Both the position numbers and the translations under genes were made by a program. 64,000 nucleotides of DNA from Dyadobacter luticola (GTDB taxonomy: Bacteria > Bacteroidota > Bacteroidia > Cytophagales > Spirosomataceae), in assembly GCF_005860805.1 (NCBI RefSeq), contig NZ_VCEJ01000004.1, positions 1,054,001-1,118,000 of the forward strand, written 5' to 3'. The notes below the pieces were generated by a model, which was given only the letters and a program-made list of their open reading frames with translations, was not told the origin of the DNA and ran no database searches. Below, one piece after another: positions 23,907-33,080 of this stretch. Every line of letters begins with the position of its first letter. Positions within the stretch are counted from its first letter, which is position 1.

Positions 23907-25925
23907 ATGGATTTTCAACTCACTTCCCAATACATGCCGACGGGCGATCAGCCCGACGCGATCGATCAACTTACAAGAGGAATTGAAGCTGGCGAACCGG
24001 CGCAGACTTTGCTCGGGGTAACCGGTTCCGGTAAGACTTTTACAGTTGCGAATGTGATTTCCCGAGTTAACAAACCCACGCTGGTACTGAGCCACAACAA
24101 GACGCTCGCGGCGCAGCTGTACGGGGAATTCAAGCAGTTTTTTCCTACGAATGCGGTGGAGTATTTTATCAGTTACTACGATTATTACCAGCCGGAAGCA
24201 TTTATTTCTACCACCAATACTTATATCGAAAAGGATCTTCAAATAAATGAAGAGATCGAGAAGTTACGGCTGCATACGGTTTCTTCTTTGATGAGCGGAC
24301 GACGGGATGTAGTGGTAGTGGCCTCAGTCTCTTGTATTTATGGTGCCGGAAATCCAAATGAATATAAAAGGAGCATTGTCAGCGCGAGGGTAGGCGACAT
24401 TGTTAGCCGAAATCAATTTCTTTTCAGGCTGGTCGAAATCCTTTATAGCCGCACGGAAGTGGAATTCAACCGCGGAACATTCAGGGTGAAAGGTGATACG
24501 GTGGACGTTTTTCCTGGATACGCCGATTTTGCTTATCGCTTCATATTTTTTGGGGATGAAATCGAAGAAATCCAACGCATTGAACCTGAAACCGGCAAGA
24601 AAATTTCTTCCGACCGCGCTATCGCCATTTTCCCGGCCAACCTTTTTGTGACCGGTCGCGATGTACTTACGCAATCGATCAAGGAAATCCAGGATGACCT
24701 TTCGCAGCAAATCCAGTTTTTTACGCAGGAAGGCAGGTTAGCGGAGGCTGAGCGGGTGAAGGAGCGTACAGAATTTGATATGGAAATGATGCGCGAGCTG
24801 GGTTACTGCTCGGGAATCGAGAATTACTCGCGCTATTTTGACAGACGTTTGCCGGGCCAGCGACCTTTCTGCTTGCTCGATTATTTTCCGGATGATTTCT
24901 TGATGGTCGTAGATGAAAGTCACGTGACCATGCCGCAGATCCGCGCCATGTGGGGTGGTGACCGGTCCCGGAAAGAGCAGTTGGTGGAATATGGTTTCCG
25001 TTTGCCTTCTGCATTGGACAACCGGCCGCTGACATTCCAGGAGTTTGAAGACATGACGCCGCAAACGATTTTTGTGAGCGCGACACCGGCAGAATATGAG
25101 TTGCGCAAATCAGAAGGTGTTGTTGTAGAGCAGATTATCCGCCCAACTGGCTTGCTGGATCCCGAAATTGAGGTGCGGCCGAGCCTGAACCAGATCGACG
25201 ATTTACTGGAAGAAATTACCAAGCGGATCAAAATGGGGGATAGGGTGCTGATCACGACGTTGACCAAAAGGATGGCCGAGGAACTGAGCAAATACCTGGA
25301 CCGGGTTGGAATCAAATGCCGCTACATTCACTCCGAAGTGAAAACATTGGACCGCGTAGAAATCCTGCGTGAGTTGCGGCTGGGTGTTTTTGATGTTTTG
25401 GTGGGGGTCAACCTGCTGCGTGAGGGACTCGACTTGCCGGAAGTTTCCCTGGTAGCGATTATGGATGCTGATAAAGAAGGTTTCCTCAGAGATACCCGCT
25501 CCATGATCCAGACCATCGGCCGCGCCGCCCGAAATGACCGTGGGAAAGTGATTATGTACGCCGATGTCATTACCGGCTCCATGCAGCTGGCGATCGACGA
25601 AACCAATCGCCGGAGAAGCATTCAGATCGAGTATAACATGGAAAACGGCATTGTCCCCAAAACAATCCGGAAATCCCGCGAAGCGATCATGGAACAAACT
25701 TCCGTTGCCGACTCCAAAGTGCGCAAAGTGTACGTCGAGCCCTCCGAAGTCCGCATCGCCGCCGATCCGGTCGTTCAATACATGGGCAAAAACGACCTAC
25801 AAAAACTCATCGCCGAAACCCAAAGAAAAATGGAATCCGCCGCCAAAGATCTGGACTTTCTGGAAGCTGCGAGGCTGCGGGATGAACTGATGCAGTTGAA
25901 GGAGCGGGCGAAGGAGAAGGTTTAG
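23907..25925 (+). CDS. uvrB: Excinuclease ABC subunit B
   Basis: Damage-verification helicase of nucleotide excision repair; it receives damaged DNA from UvrA and recruits UvrC. From the ATG at 23907 the protein has 672 residues, the usual length, beginning MDFQLTSQYMPTGDQPDAI. Visible motifs: Walker A GVTGSGKT (37-44), the damage-probing beta-hairpin YYDYYQPEAFISTTNTYIEKD, the Walker B-type DESH, the helicase motifs LREGLDLPEVSLV and QTIGRAARN, and a C-terminal UVR domain (LQKLIAETQRKMESAAKDLDFLEAARLRDE) for UvrC contact. An upstream in-frame extension would run through the hairpin and is rejected. Confidence 0.97.
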   Translation: MDFQLTSQYMPTGDQPDAIDQLTRGIEAGEPAQTLLGVTGSGKTFTVANVISRVNKPTLVLSHNKTLAAQLYGEFKQFFPTNAVEYFISYYDYYQPEAFISTTNTYIEKDLQINEEIEKLRLHTVSSLMSGRRDVVVVASVSCIYGAGNPNEYKRSIVSARVGDIVSRNQFLFRLVEILYSRTEVEFNRGTFRVKGDTVDVFPGYADFAYRFIFFGDEIEEIQRIEPETGKKISSDRAIAIFPANLFVTGRDVLTQSIKEIQDDLSQQIQFFTQEGRLAEAERVKERTEFDMEMMRELGYCSGIENYSRYFDRRLPGQRPFCLLDYFPDDFLMVVDESHVTMPQIRAMWGGDRSRKEQLVEYGFRLPSALDNRPLTFQEFEDMTPQTIFVSATPAEYELRKSEGVVVEQIIRPTGLLDPEIEVRPSLNQIDDLLEEITKRIKMGDRVLITTLTKRMAEELSKYLDRVGIKCRYIHSEVKTLDRVEILRELRLGVFDVLVGVNLLREGLDLPEVSLVAIMDADKEGFLRDTRSMIQTIGRAARNDRGKVIMYADVITGSMQLAIDETNRRRSIQIEYNMENGIVPKTIRKSREAIMEQTSVADSKVRKVYVEPSEVRIAADPVVQYMGKNDLQKLIAETQRKMESAAKDLDFLEAARLRDELMQLKERAKEKV

Positions 25926-25977
25926 GTTAGTTATTAAAATATCACCTATATTTATCCAAGCTTTAAATATACATGCT

Positions 25978-26196
25978 ATGATAAAGACCGTTATGGTGCC
26001 TGATAATCAAAATGTTTCCCTCAAATTACCTGAATCCTACATTGGAAAGCAGGTTGAAATTATCGCATTTACTGCAAATGAGGTTTTCAATGATCCTAAA
26101 ATGAAGGATAAGCCGCTGACCCATCACGCAAGTCAGGCAGTACTTTCCAGGGATTGGTCCAACTCAGAAGAAGACAGCGCGTGGGAAAATTTGTAA
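25978..26196 (+). CDS. Putative antitoxin of a MazF/PemK-type pair
   Basis: A 72-residue protein, MIKTVMVPDNQNVSLKLPESY, with a short N-terminal beta-rich part (VSLKLPESYIGKQVEIIAF, like the opening of small antitoxins) and an acidic tail (SNSEEDSAWENL) that could bind the toxin. I cannot assign it firmly to a named antitoxin family. Its role rests on context: it is followed by a MazF-type gene that overlaps its 3' end, the usual antitoxin-first order. Expected function: neutralise the toxin and repress the shared promoter. Confidence 0.65.
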   Translation: MIKTVMVPDNQNVSLKLPESYIGKQVEIIAFTANEVFNDPKMKDKPLTHHASQAVLSRDWSNSEEDSAWENL

Positions 26197-26510
26197 AAGG
26201 AGAAGTTGTAGTCATTCCTTTCCCGTTTTCGGATCTATCAGGGTCAAAAAGAAGGCCGGCGCTAGTCTTGGCTGATTTAAGCGGTGACGACATTTTATTA
26301 TGTCAAATCACCTCCCAATCTGCAAGAGATCCTTATTCCGTCCCACTTGTTTCCAACGATTTCATCGGCGGTTCTTTACCGGTCAACAGTTTTATACGTC
26401 CGACGCGGATATTTACAGCAGATAAAAACATCATTGTTCGAAAAGCCGGGCTTGTAAATAGCAAAGTTGTAAATGTTGTTACTCAAAAGATTATTGATCT
26501 TTTGAATTAA
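26181..26510 (+). CDS. MazF/PemK-family toxin (type II toxin-antitoxin)
   Basis: Putative endoribonuclease toxin. The conserved core starts KGEVVVIPFPFSDLSGSKRRPALVLA, the PemK/MazF signature, and continues with LLCQITSQ and NSFIRPTRIFTADKNIIVRKAGLVNSK. From a GTG at 26181 it has 109 residues, normal for the family, and overlaps the antitoxin gene by 16 bases. An in-frame TTG at 26154 would add nine mostly basic residues; no ATG is available. The GTG start is preferred because it lies immediately before the conserved domain. It converges with the nucleotidase gene, whose stop lies at the very next base. Confidence 0.82.
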   Translation: MGKFVKGEVVVIPFPFSDLSGSKRRPALVLADLSGDDILLCQITSQSARDPYSVPLVSNDFIGGSLPVNSFIRPTRIFTADKNIIVRKAGLVNSKVVNVVTQKIIDLLN

Positions 26511-27056
26511 TCAAATATGCTTAGCCAATTCCCCTTCCAGCAATGCCAGTGCCTCTTGCCAGTTATTAACCCGGGTATGCCTGTCCACATTCACATTGTG
26601 GCCGGCTGTGAAAAGAATTGGCGTGCCTTGGCAGAAATCCAGATTTTTTAAATGGTCGTCGATCAGGTAATCTGTGTTGATTACACGTTTGTCGCCGCAG
26701 AAAACGATGTTTTTCCAATGGATGGAAGGGAAATGTTCGGCGAGCCACTCGTATTTTTCAGGAAGTGAATTCGGGAATTCCATCGCGGCGGAAACGATGA
26801 AGACGTCGAAATTTTGCTGCAACTTAATTAGTGCTTCCTGAGCGCCAGGGATTACGGGTGCATTCCGGAAAAATCCCGGCTTGAAAATCAGGCTTCTGGC
26901 AGCGAGCGGGTCGGGGAAAGCGTCGTCTTCCGGCTTGCCTCTTAAATCTTCCTTTCTAATTCTTACACCAAATTCGGCATTATATAATCCGATCCAGTTG
27001 GTTTCAATATCCGCGATGACATTGTCCATGTCGACGGCAATAGATTTTCTGCTCAT
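26511..27056 (-). CDS. 5'(3')-deoxyribonucleotidase-type HAD phosphatase (NT5C family)
   Basis: A 181-residue HAD-superfamily phosphatase. The catalytic motif I is AVDMDNVIAD (Asp nucleophile and Asp+2 at residues 9 and 11). The following region (WIGLYNAEFGV, then PGFFRNAPVIPGAQEALIKL) and motif II FIVSAAMEFPNSLPEKYEWL match the cytosolic 5' nucleotidase, deoxy, C family; a late DYLIDDHLKNL gives motif IV acids. It would dephosphorylate (deoxy)nucleoside monophosphates, possibly balancing pyrimidine pools. It converges with the MazF-type gene, and no terminator is seen between them. Confidence 0.82.
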   Translation of the reverse strand: MSRKSIAVDMDNVIADIETNWIGLYNAEFGVRIRKEDLRGKPEDDAFPDPLAARSLIFKPGFFRNAPVIPGAQEALIKLQQNFDVFIVSAAMEFPNSLPEKYEWLAEHFPSIHWKNIVFCGDKRVINTDYLIDDHLKNLDFCQGTPILFTAGHNVNVDRHTRVNNWQEALALLEGELAKHI

Positions 27057-27219
27057 TTTTCAATCAATGTAGTTTCAAATAACTTGCTCCAAAAGTATCC
27101 ATAATCTCCAATATTGTCTGCCCGGCCGAGCGGTTAATGTTGATGATCACCGATCAGCCGGGAGACAATGAGACATTTGAAATTTATTGAAAATTGGGTA
27201 TCCGATTAGTGGAAGGCAC

Positions 27220-27384
27220 TTAACCTTTGTCATCCGGCGTGGTCTGCTCGATTTTAAATGCAGTATCGTCCGCAGATTTGGTATCGTGATTGATGGCGCT
27301 GGCAAAGCCAAGCATATACGAAAGCGCCAGCCGCCAAAGCCACTTCCGGACGCCTTTCAGAAAAGCGATTATATAAGTTTTCAT
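27220..27384 (-). CDS. Small hypothetical protein, 54 aa, with hydrophobic/basic N-terminus
   Basis: A short open frame from ATG at 27384 to TAA at 27220. It encodes MKTYIIAFLKGVRKWLWRLAL followed by SYMLGFASAINHDTKSADDTAFKIEQTTPDDKG. The N-terminal half is hydrophobic, aromatic and basic, like a short membrane-associated helix or an inefficient export signal ending near FASA; the C-terminal half is polar and acidic. It lies 95 bases downstream of the 27480-27866 gene on the same strand. I do not recognise it. Coding status rests on composition and start context only. Confidence 0.4.
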   Translation of the reverse strand: MKTYIIAFLKGVRKWLWRLALSYMLGFASAINHDTKSADDTAFKIEQTTPDDKG

Positions 27385-27479
27385 TTTCCATTTTCAGGTT
27401 TAGATAAACAGGAATTGAGCTTATTCCATCAGGAACAAGCTTGGGAAACCGCAGCATTAAAGCGCTGCGCCAGGTTTAA

Positions 27480-27866
27480 TCAGGAAAATGAAAAGAAAGA
27501 ATCCTCGGAAGTAAGGCTCCTGCTGCGGAAATGCTGGGTGGAATTGACGGGCAAAGCAGGAAGTTTGAATGTATAGTCAGCGCCGGTTGAGACAAGCATT
27601 CCCAGCTTTTTACTTAATGCATTTAGAATTAAAAATTCCTTGTCATTGCTTCTTTTTAAATATGCACCAGTTTTTGAAAACTGATAAATGCCGGGAACGT
27701 TGGCTGGATTTTCCCGAAAACCCATCGCAATCTGGGTCGATTCGCGGGAGAAGGAAGAATTTGCCGGGCCGGTTTCATGGAGAAGAAAAATTCCGAAAGA
27801 CAATACCGTCAACATCAGCCAATTCAATGCTGATTTTCGATCTGATATGTTCCGGAATAACTTCAT
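27480..27866 (-). CDS. Hypothetical membrane-anchored or exported protein, 128 aa
   Basis: I do not recognise this family. The sequence begins MKLFRNISDRKSALNWLMLT and has one hydrophobic segment (LNWLMLTVLSFGIFLLH, about residues 14-30) after a basic start, so it is either an exported protein or a type II single-pass protein. The remaining 98 residues are polar, with a possible beta-rich FLILNALSKKLGMLVSTGADYTFKLPALPV and a Ser/Phe-rich end. It lies 25 bases downstream of the SDR gene on the same strand and can be read as the third gene of an ileS-SDR-unknown transcript. Confidence 0.5.
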   Translation of the reverse strand: MKLFRNISDRKSALNWLMLTVLSFGIFLLHETGPANSSFSRESTQIAMGFRENPANVPGIYQFSKTGAYLKRSNDKEFLILNALSKKLGMLVSTGADYTFKLPALPVNSTQHFRSRSLTSEDSFFSFS

Positions 27867-27891
27867 TTTGAAAATAATATAATGTTAAAAT

Positions 27892-28671
27892 CTATCTCGG
27901 TGCCATCCTGATAGCGCCATCCAGCCGAATAACCTCACCATTCAGCATCGGGTTTTCGACGATGGATTTTACCAGCAATGCATATTCCGAAGGCCGCCCC
28001 AAGCGCGAGGGAAATGGTATCTGCTGCCCAAGCGAAATACGCGCATCTTCCGGCAACCCCAGCATTAAAGGTGTTTCAAAAATCCCGGGCGCTATCGCCA
28101 TCACGCGGATCCCGGACTTCGCCAGATCTCTCGCTACCGGCAATGTCATACTCACAATCCCACCTTTGCTGGCCGCATAAGCTACCTGGCCCATTTGCCC
28201 GTCGAATGCCGCTACCGATGCCGTATTTATGATCACGCCACGCTCACCTTCTTCATTTGGCTCATTTTTTTCCAAAATAAAAGCGCCGAGCCGCATCACA
28301 TTGAATGTCCCGATCAGATTCGTGCGGATCGTTTTTTCAAAAACTTCCAGCGAATGCGGACCATAAATACCATCAACCTTTCCGACAATTTTACGGGCAG
28401 GAGCCACACCGGCGCAATTCACAATAATTTGAACCGAACCAAAAATTTGCAAAGCAAGATCAATCGCACGCTGCACGTCATTTTCACTGGCAACGTCAGC
28501 TTTGACAAATTTTAGCTTGCCGGTAAATTCATTTTCCAGCTCGGTACCAGCGTTTTCATTCAAATCCAGCACAACCACATTTGCGCCTTGCTCCAAAAAC
28601 AAACGGGCGGTAGCCTCCCCTAATCCGGAAGCCCCGCCTGTTATGATTGCTGTTGCGTTTTTGAGTTGCAT
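27892..28671 (-). CDS. SDR-family 3-hydroxyacyl-CoA dehydrogenase type 2-like enzyme
   Basis: A 259-residue classical short-chain dehydrogenase. Motifs: [12 protein letters not shown] (cofactor glycine loop, 11-22), NCAGVAPA, a Ser in [11 protein letters not shown], and YAASKGG (catalytic Tyr/Lys, about 165-171). The [26 protein letters not shown] and [14 protein letters not shown] segments resemble HSD10-type enzymes that oxidise short-chain 3-hydroxyacyl-CoA with NAD. The substrate is inferred from resemblance only. It lies 18 bases downstream of ileS in the same direction, an unusual partner for a tRNA synthetase. Confidence 0.8.
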   Translation of the reverse strand: MQLKNATAIITGGASGLGEATARLFLEQGANVVVLDLNENAGTELENEFTGKLKFVKADVASENDVQRAIDLALQIFGSVQIIVNCAGVAPARKIVGKVDGIYGPHSLEVFEKTIRTNLIGTFNVMRLGAFILEKNEPNEEGERGVIINTASVAAFDGQMGQVAYAASKGGIVSMTLPVARDLAKSGIRVMAIAPGIFETPLMLGLPEDARISLGQQIPFPSRLGRPSEYALLVKSIVENPMLNGEVIRLDGAIRMAPR

Positions 28672-28689
28672 AAGCTGGTTTTCTATAAT

Positions 28690-31600
28690 CTACACCACCT
28701 CAATCTTCACCTTCAAAAGGAACTCATCCATTTCAATTTCCTTCGCCTCGCCATTCAAATCACCAACCAAACTTAAATTCAAAGCCTGCACTTCCTGGCA
28801 AATGTACTCTTTGTTGGAAGTGACCGCAGTGGCCAGCAGGCTGTCATTGTTCTGCAATGTAATCCTGATTTTGTCGGTTACTTCGAAACCGCTGTCTTTT
28901 CTCAGGTTTTGCACGCGGTTTACGAAATCGCGGGCGATTCCTTCCAGGCGCAGTTCGTCAGTTACGGTGATATCGAGTGCGACGGTCAGACCGCCTTCGC
29001 TGGCTACCAGCCATCCTGGCACATCTTCCGCGATAATTTCCACGTCGCTGATTGCGATTTCGATCGGGGAGGATGCGGTGTGCAATGTGATAGCACCACT
29101 TCTTTCAATATCCTTGATTTCAGTTTCGGTCATCGCAGAAATCGCACCGGCCACTTCTTTCATTTTAGGGCCGAACTTAGGTCCTAATGTTTTGAAATTC
29201 GGCTTGATTTTCTTTTTCAAAATGCCGCTGTCGTCATGCACAAATTCGACCGTTTTGACATTCACCTCAGTCAAAATGATGGAAGTTACCTGCTCGATCT
29301 GACGCTTTGTTTTATCGCTCAAAACCGGGATCAAAATTTTCGAAAGCGGCTGACGCACTTTGAGTTTATGACCTTTCCGGATCGAATGTACCAGCGAACT
29401 GATCTTTTGCGCCAGCTCCATCGATTCTTCCAGATCAAGATCTATCTCACTGCTTTCGATCTTCGGCCAGTAAGTAAGGTGCACAGAATCAAACTGATAA
29501 CCTGTATTATTAGCAATCGAAGCTGCACGGTCACCGTCAGTCAGGCTTTTATATAACCATTCCGCAAAAAACGGCGCGATCGGCGACATAAGCTGCGAAA
29601 CCGTCACCAAACAATGCTGCAATGTTTCGTAGGCCGCTTTTTTATCCTCCGTCAAGCCCTGTCCTGATTCCTGCGAAGGGTTCCAGAAGCGGCGGCGGTT
29701 CAAGCGGATATACCAGTTTGAAAGCTGATCGGTCACGAAATCCTGAACAAGTCGCCCTGCTTTTGTCGGGTTATAATCATCAAACTGCTCGCCGACTTCC
29801 TTGATCAGGGTGTTCAGCTTCGACAAAATCCAGCGGTCGAGTTCAGTGCGGCTTTCCACTGGCACTGATGTGGCTTCGTGGAATTCATAACCGTCCAGAT
29901 TGGCGTACAGCGCAAAGAAATTATAGGTATTCGTCAGCGTACCGAAGAATTTCCGCTGCACCTCGCCGATCCCGTCAATGTTGAATTTCAGGTTGTCCCA
30001 GGGCTCCGCATTGGTGATCATGTACCACCTCGTCGCGTCGGGACCATATTGGGAAATAGTCTGGAAAGGATCGACGGCATTGCCAAGACGTTTGGACATC
30101 TTGTTGCCATTTTTATCCAAAACCAAACCGGTAGAAACGACATTTTTGAATGCCACCGAATCGAACAACATGCCCGCGATCGCGTGCAATGTGAAGAACC
30201 AGCCACGTGTCTGATCCACGCCTTCCGAGATAAAATCTGCCGGATAACTTTGGTTAAATATCTCCTGATTTTCAAACGGATAATGCCACTGTGCATACGG
30301 CATCGCGCCTGAATCGAACCAAACGTCGATCAAATCCGGCTCGCGGTGCATCACATGCCCGTCTTTGGAAACAAGCACAATGTTGTCCACATAAGGTCTG
30401 TGCAGATCGAAATCGCCGTGCTGCAGTTTCAACAAATATTCAGAATTGTGGAAAGCCTGCTCTTTAGTCAAATGTCCTGAAAGCAGCGCTTCTTCCAGAA
30501 AATCCTTTAATTCTTCAATCGACCCGACACACACTTCGTTGCCATAATCATCCCGCCAGATCGGCAGCGGCGTGCCCCAGTAGCGCGAGCGCGACAAATT
30601 CCAGTCAACCAGATTTTCCAGCCAGTTGCCAAAACGTCCGGTTCCCGTACTTTCCGGTTTCCAGTTAATTGTTTTATTAAGCTCAACAAGACGATCTTTC
30701 AAAGCCGTAGTTTTGATAAACCAGCTGTCAAGCGGATAATACAAAACCGGCTTGTCCGTACGCCAGCAATGTGGGTAGGGGTGCTCGTATTTTTCTACTT
30801 TAAAAGCCTTGCCCTCTTCCTTTAATTTAATGGCAATTAAAACGTCCGTCGGTCTGAACTCCGGATCATTCTGCTCTTCGTCAGAGTAATATTCAGGCTT
30901 CACAAATCGGCCTGCATAGTCTGTAATTTCTTTTACAAAACGGCCTCTACGATCTACAATCGGTACTTCTTTGCCATTTTCATCCTTCACCATGATGGCA
31001 GGGATTCCGTTTGCCTGCGCTACCCGGAAGTCGTCCGCACCGAATGTTGGAGAGGTATGTACCACGCCGGTACCGTCTTCGGTGGTCACAAAATCACCGA
31101 GGATGACGCGGAATGCGGGTTTGTCAGACGGTCCGATGGTTGGCTGGATATAGGGCATTAACTGCTCATACGCAATGCCTTCCAGATCTTTTCCTTTAAA
31201 CTCAGCCAAAATAGTCCACGGCAGCAGCTTTTTATCACTGGCTGCAAAACCATCAAAATCACCATCCTGCCCTTTTTCAGAAAAATATTTTCCCACCAGA
31301 TCCTTTGCCAAAACTACCGCAACCGGCTCGTAGGTGTAAGGATTGAATGTTTTTACCAAAACATAATTAATGTTGGCGCCGACGGTCAGTGCGGAGTTTG
31401 CCGGAAGGGTCCATGGAGTCGTCGTCCAGGCCAGGATACGGATATCCAGGTCTTCCACACCAGCAATGTTTCCAAAAACCTGATATGTTTTTGGCGTAGT
31501 CACCTTGAACATCGCCACGATCGTCGTATCCTTCACATCCTTATATGTCCCCGGCATGTTGAGCTCATGGGACGAAAGGCCGGTTCCGGCAGCCGGCGAG

Positions 31601-32142
31601 TAGGGCTGGATCGTATATCCTTTGTAGAGCAAGCCTTTGTCATACAGCCTTTTAAGCAGGTTCCAAAGACTTTCAATGTATTCACTTTTATAGGTAATGT
31701 AAGGATCTTCAAGGTCGACCCAGTAGCCCATTTTTTCGGTCAGGTCATTCCACTGATCCGTGAATTTCATGACCGTCTGGCGGCATTTCTCGTTATAATC
31801 TTCTACCGAAATGGTTTTGCCGATATCATCTTTGGTGATGCCCAGCTCCTTTTCTACCTGCAACTCCACCGGCAAGCCATGCGTATCCCAGCCGCCTTTG
31901 CGTTTGACCTGAAAACCCTGTAATGTTTTATAGCGGCAAAAAATATCCTTGATCGACCGCGCCATCACGTGGTGAATGCCGGGGGTGCCATTTGCGGACG
32001 GCGGGCCTTCAAAAAAAGTGAATGTCGGTGCGCCTTCGCGGGTGTCGACAGATGCTTCGAAGATTTTTTTATCTTTCCAGAATTGCAGGACTTCGTCCCC
32101 GATTTGCGGGTAACTCAGGTTTTTATACTCGTTGTATTTCAT
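28690..32142 (-). CDS. ileS: Isoleucyl-tRNA synthetase
   Basis: Charges tRNA-Ile with isoleucine. The 1150-residue length is characteristic of the long Bacteroidota type. The class I signatures are present: the HIGH-type motif in PPSANGTPGIHHVMARSIKDI (about 48-68) and KMSKR in NGNKMSKRLGNAVDPF (about 685-700). Between them lies the CP1 editing domain (TTPWTLPANSALTVG, GTGVVHTSPTFGADD), and a helical anticodon-binding domain (LDRWILSKLNTLIKEV) follows. The ATG at 32142 starts MKYNEYKNLSYPQIGDEVLQFW. First gene of a probable operon with the SDR and one or two small genes; its promoter is predicted at 32227-32234. Confidence 0.98.
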   Translation of the reverse strand: MKYNEYKNLSYPQIGDEVLQFWKDKKIFEASVDTREGAPTFTFFEGPPSANGTPGIHHVMARSIKDIFCRYKTLQGFQVKRKGGWDTHGLPVELQVEKELGITKDDIGKTISVEDYNEKCRQTVMKFTDQWNDLTEKMGYWVDLEDPYITYKSEYIESLWNLLKRLYDKGLLYKGYTIQPYSPAAGTGLSSHELNMPGTYKDVKDTTIVAMFKVTTPKTYQVFGNIAGVEDLDIRILAWTTTPWTLPANSALTVGANINYVLVKTFNPYTYEPVAVVLAKDLVGKYFSEKGQDGDFDGFAASDKKLLPWTILAEFKGKDLEGIAYEQLMPYIQPTIGPSDKPAFRVILGDFVTTEDGTGVVHTSPTFGADDFRVAQANGIPAIMVKDENGKEVPIVDRRGRFVKEITDYAGRFVKPEYYSDEEQNDPEFRPTDVLIAIKLKEEGKAFKVEKYEHPYPHCWRTDKPVLYYPLDSWFIKTTALKDRLVELNKTINWKPESTGTGRFGNWLENLVDWNLSRSRYWGTPLPIWRDDYGNEVCVGSIEELKDFLEEALLSGHLTKEQAFHNSEYLLKLQHGDFDLHRPYVDNIVLVSKDGHVMHREPDLIDVWFDSGAMPYAQWHYPFENQEIFNQSYPADFISEGVDQTRGWFFTLHAIAGMLFDSVAFKNVVSTGLVLDKNGNKMSKRLGNAVDPFQTISQYGPDATRWYMITNAEPWDNLKFNIDGIGEVQRKFFGTLTNTYNFFALYANLDGYEFHEATSVPVESRTELDRWILSKLNTLIKEVGEQFDDYNPTKAGRLVQDFVTDQLSNWYIRLNRRRFWNPSQESGQGLTEDKKAAYETLQHCLVTVSQLMSPIAPFFAEWLYKSLTDGDRAASIANNTGYQFDSVHLTYWPKIESSEIDLDLEESMELAQKISSLVHSIRKGHKLKVRQPLSKILIPVLSDKTKRQIEQVTSIILTEVNVKTVEFVHDDSGILKKKIKPNFKTLGPKFGPKMKEVAGAISAMTETEIKDIERSGAITLHTASSPIEIAISDVEIIAEDVPGWLVASEGGLTVALDITVTDELRLEGIARDFVNRVQNLRKDSGFEVTDKIRITLQNNDSLLATAVTSNKEYICQEVQALNLSLVGDLNGEAKEIEMDEFLLKVKIEVV

Positions 32143-32226
32143 GATAACATTTAGCTATTAGCGGGTGGCTGTCAGCTGTGGTATAAGTGGCACTAAATTC
32201 TAAACCCGTCCGGATTTTTAAAGGTG

Positions 32227-32234
32227 CAAAATTA
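32227..32234 (-). promoter_or_regulatory. Predicted ileS promoter (-7 box)
   Basis: The minus strand reads TAATTTTG, an exact TAnnTTTG match, 85-92 bases before the ileS ATG. No clear TTG at -33. The long leader between box and ATG shows no recognisable T-box. Confidence 0.5.
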
Positions 32235-32348
32235 CAGATTTTTTTTCCTAAACGGGACCGGCGGGTTTTAAATGAATATGTAGGATATTGTGCCCGGATT
32301 CAGTCCGCGCGACATCCCGCATAGAAAACACCTGAACACAAAAATCAA

Positions 32349-32981
32349 ATGGAACAATACAAACGACTTCTGGCTGCCAATAAAGAATGGGCTGCCGAGC
32401 AGCTAAACCTTGATGCAGATTATTTTACCAATCTTTCCAAAGACCAGAAACCCGATTTCCTCTGGATAGGTTGCTCCGACAGCCGTGTGCCTGCCGAAGA
32501 CCTGACCGGCTCCCAGCCAGGCGAAATGTTTGTGCACCGTAATGTGGCCAACCTGGTGGTACATACCGATATGAACATGCTGAGTGTGCTGCAATATGCC
32601 GTGGAAGTGCTGAAAGTGAAGCATATCCTGGTTGTAGGACATTATCAATGTGGTGGCGTACGGGCTTCAATGACGCATCAGGACCTGGGTTTGATCAACA
32701 AATGGCTGCGCAACATTAAGGACGTTTATGACAAACATTCCGAAGAACTGGAAGCCATCGCAGAAGAACCTGAGCGGTTTGACCGACTTGTGGAATTGAA
32801 TGTTGTCGAGCAGGTCAATCACCTTTCTGAAACTACGATCGTACAGAAAGCCTGGCACAGGGGCCAAGAATTAGCCTTGCACGGCTGGGTATATGGTATG
32901 CACGACGGGATTATCAAAACCATCGTCCACATGCCGCCGGGAACCGAAGTAAAAGGGATTTACCGGTACGATTTCGAATAG
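32349..32981 (+). CDS. Beta-class carbonic anhydrase
   Basis: Zinc enzyme interconverting CO2 and bicarbonate in the cytoplasm. 210 residues, normal length. The zinc ligands and catalytic dyad are in place: Cys42-x-Asp44-x-Arg46 in IGCSDSRVPAE, and His98-x-x-Cys101 in VVGHYQCGGVR. The flanking GEMFVHRNVANLV and the C-terminal LALHGWVYGMHDGIIKTI are standard for the Can-like branch. It stands alone between divergent ileS and the PepSY gene. No terminator was seen immediately after it. Confidence 0.95.
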   Translation: MEQYKRLLAANKEWAAEQLNLDADYFTNLSKDQKPDFLWIGCSDSRVPAEDLTGSQPGEMFVHRNVANLVVHTDMNMLSVLQYAVEVLKVKHILVVGHYQCGGVRASMTHQDLGLINKWLRNIKDVYDKHSEELEAIAEEPERFDRLVELNVVEQVNHLSETTIVQKAWHRGQELALHGWVYGMHDGIIKTIVHMPPGTEVKGIYRYDFE

Positions 32982-33046
32982 GGCCAACCTTTCTGCGCAT
33001 CAAACGAAGCAAAATTTCTGTGTTTTTACAAAAATCATGGCGACGG

Positions 33047-33064
33047 TATAGCTCCTAAGCTATA
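33047..33064. repeat. Short perfect palindrome upstream of the PepSY gene
   Basis: tatagct (33047-33053) and agctata (33058-33064) are exact inverted copies around four bases. It may be an operator or a weak hairpin; it lies directly before the DtxR-like site at 33081. Confidence 0.35.
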
Positions 33065-33080
33065 TCTTCGCATTTGTATT

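Noticed and set aside
25203..25778. 191-residue minus-strand frame opposite uvrB
   Set aside because: Antisense of the uvrB helicase region; composition is typical of a shadow frame.
27187..27576. 129-residue plus-strand frame
   Set aside because: Overlaps two minus-strand genes with better starts and signal-like N-termini; no recognisable domain in the plus frame.
32143..32226. Possible T-box riboswitch in the ileS leader
   Set aside because: No T-box core sequence or clear antiterminator pairing could be seen; T-boxes are not expected in Bacteroidota.
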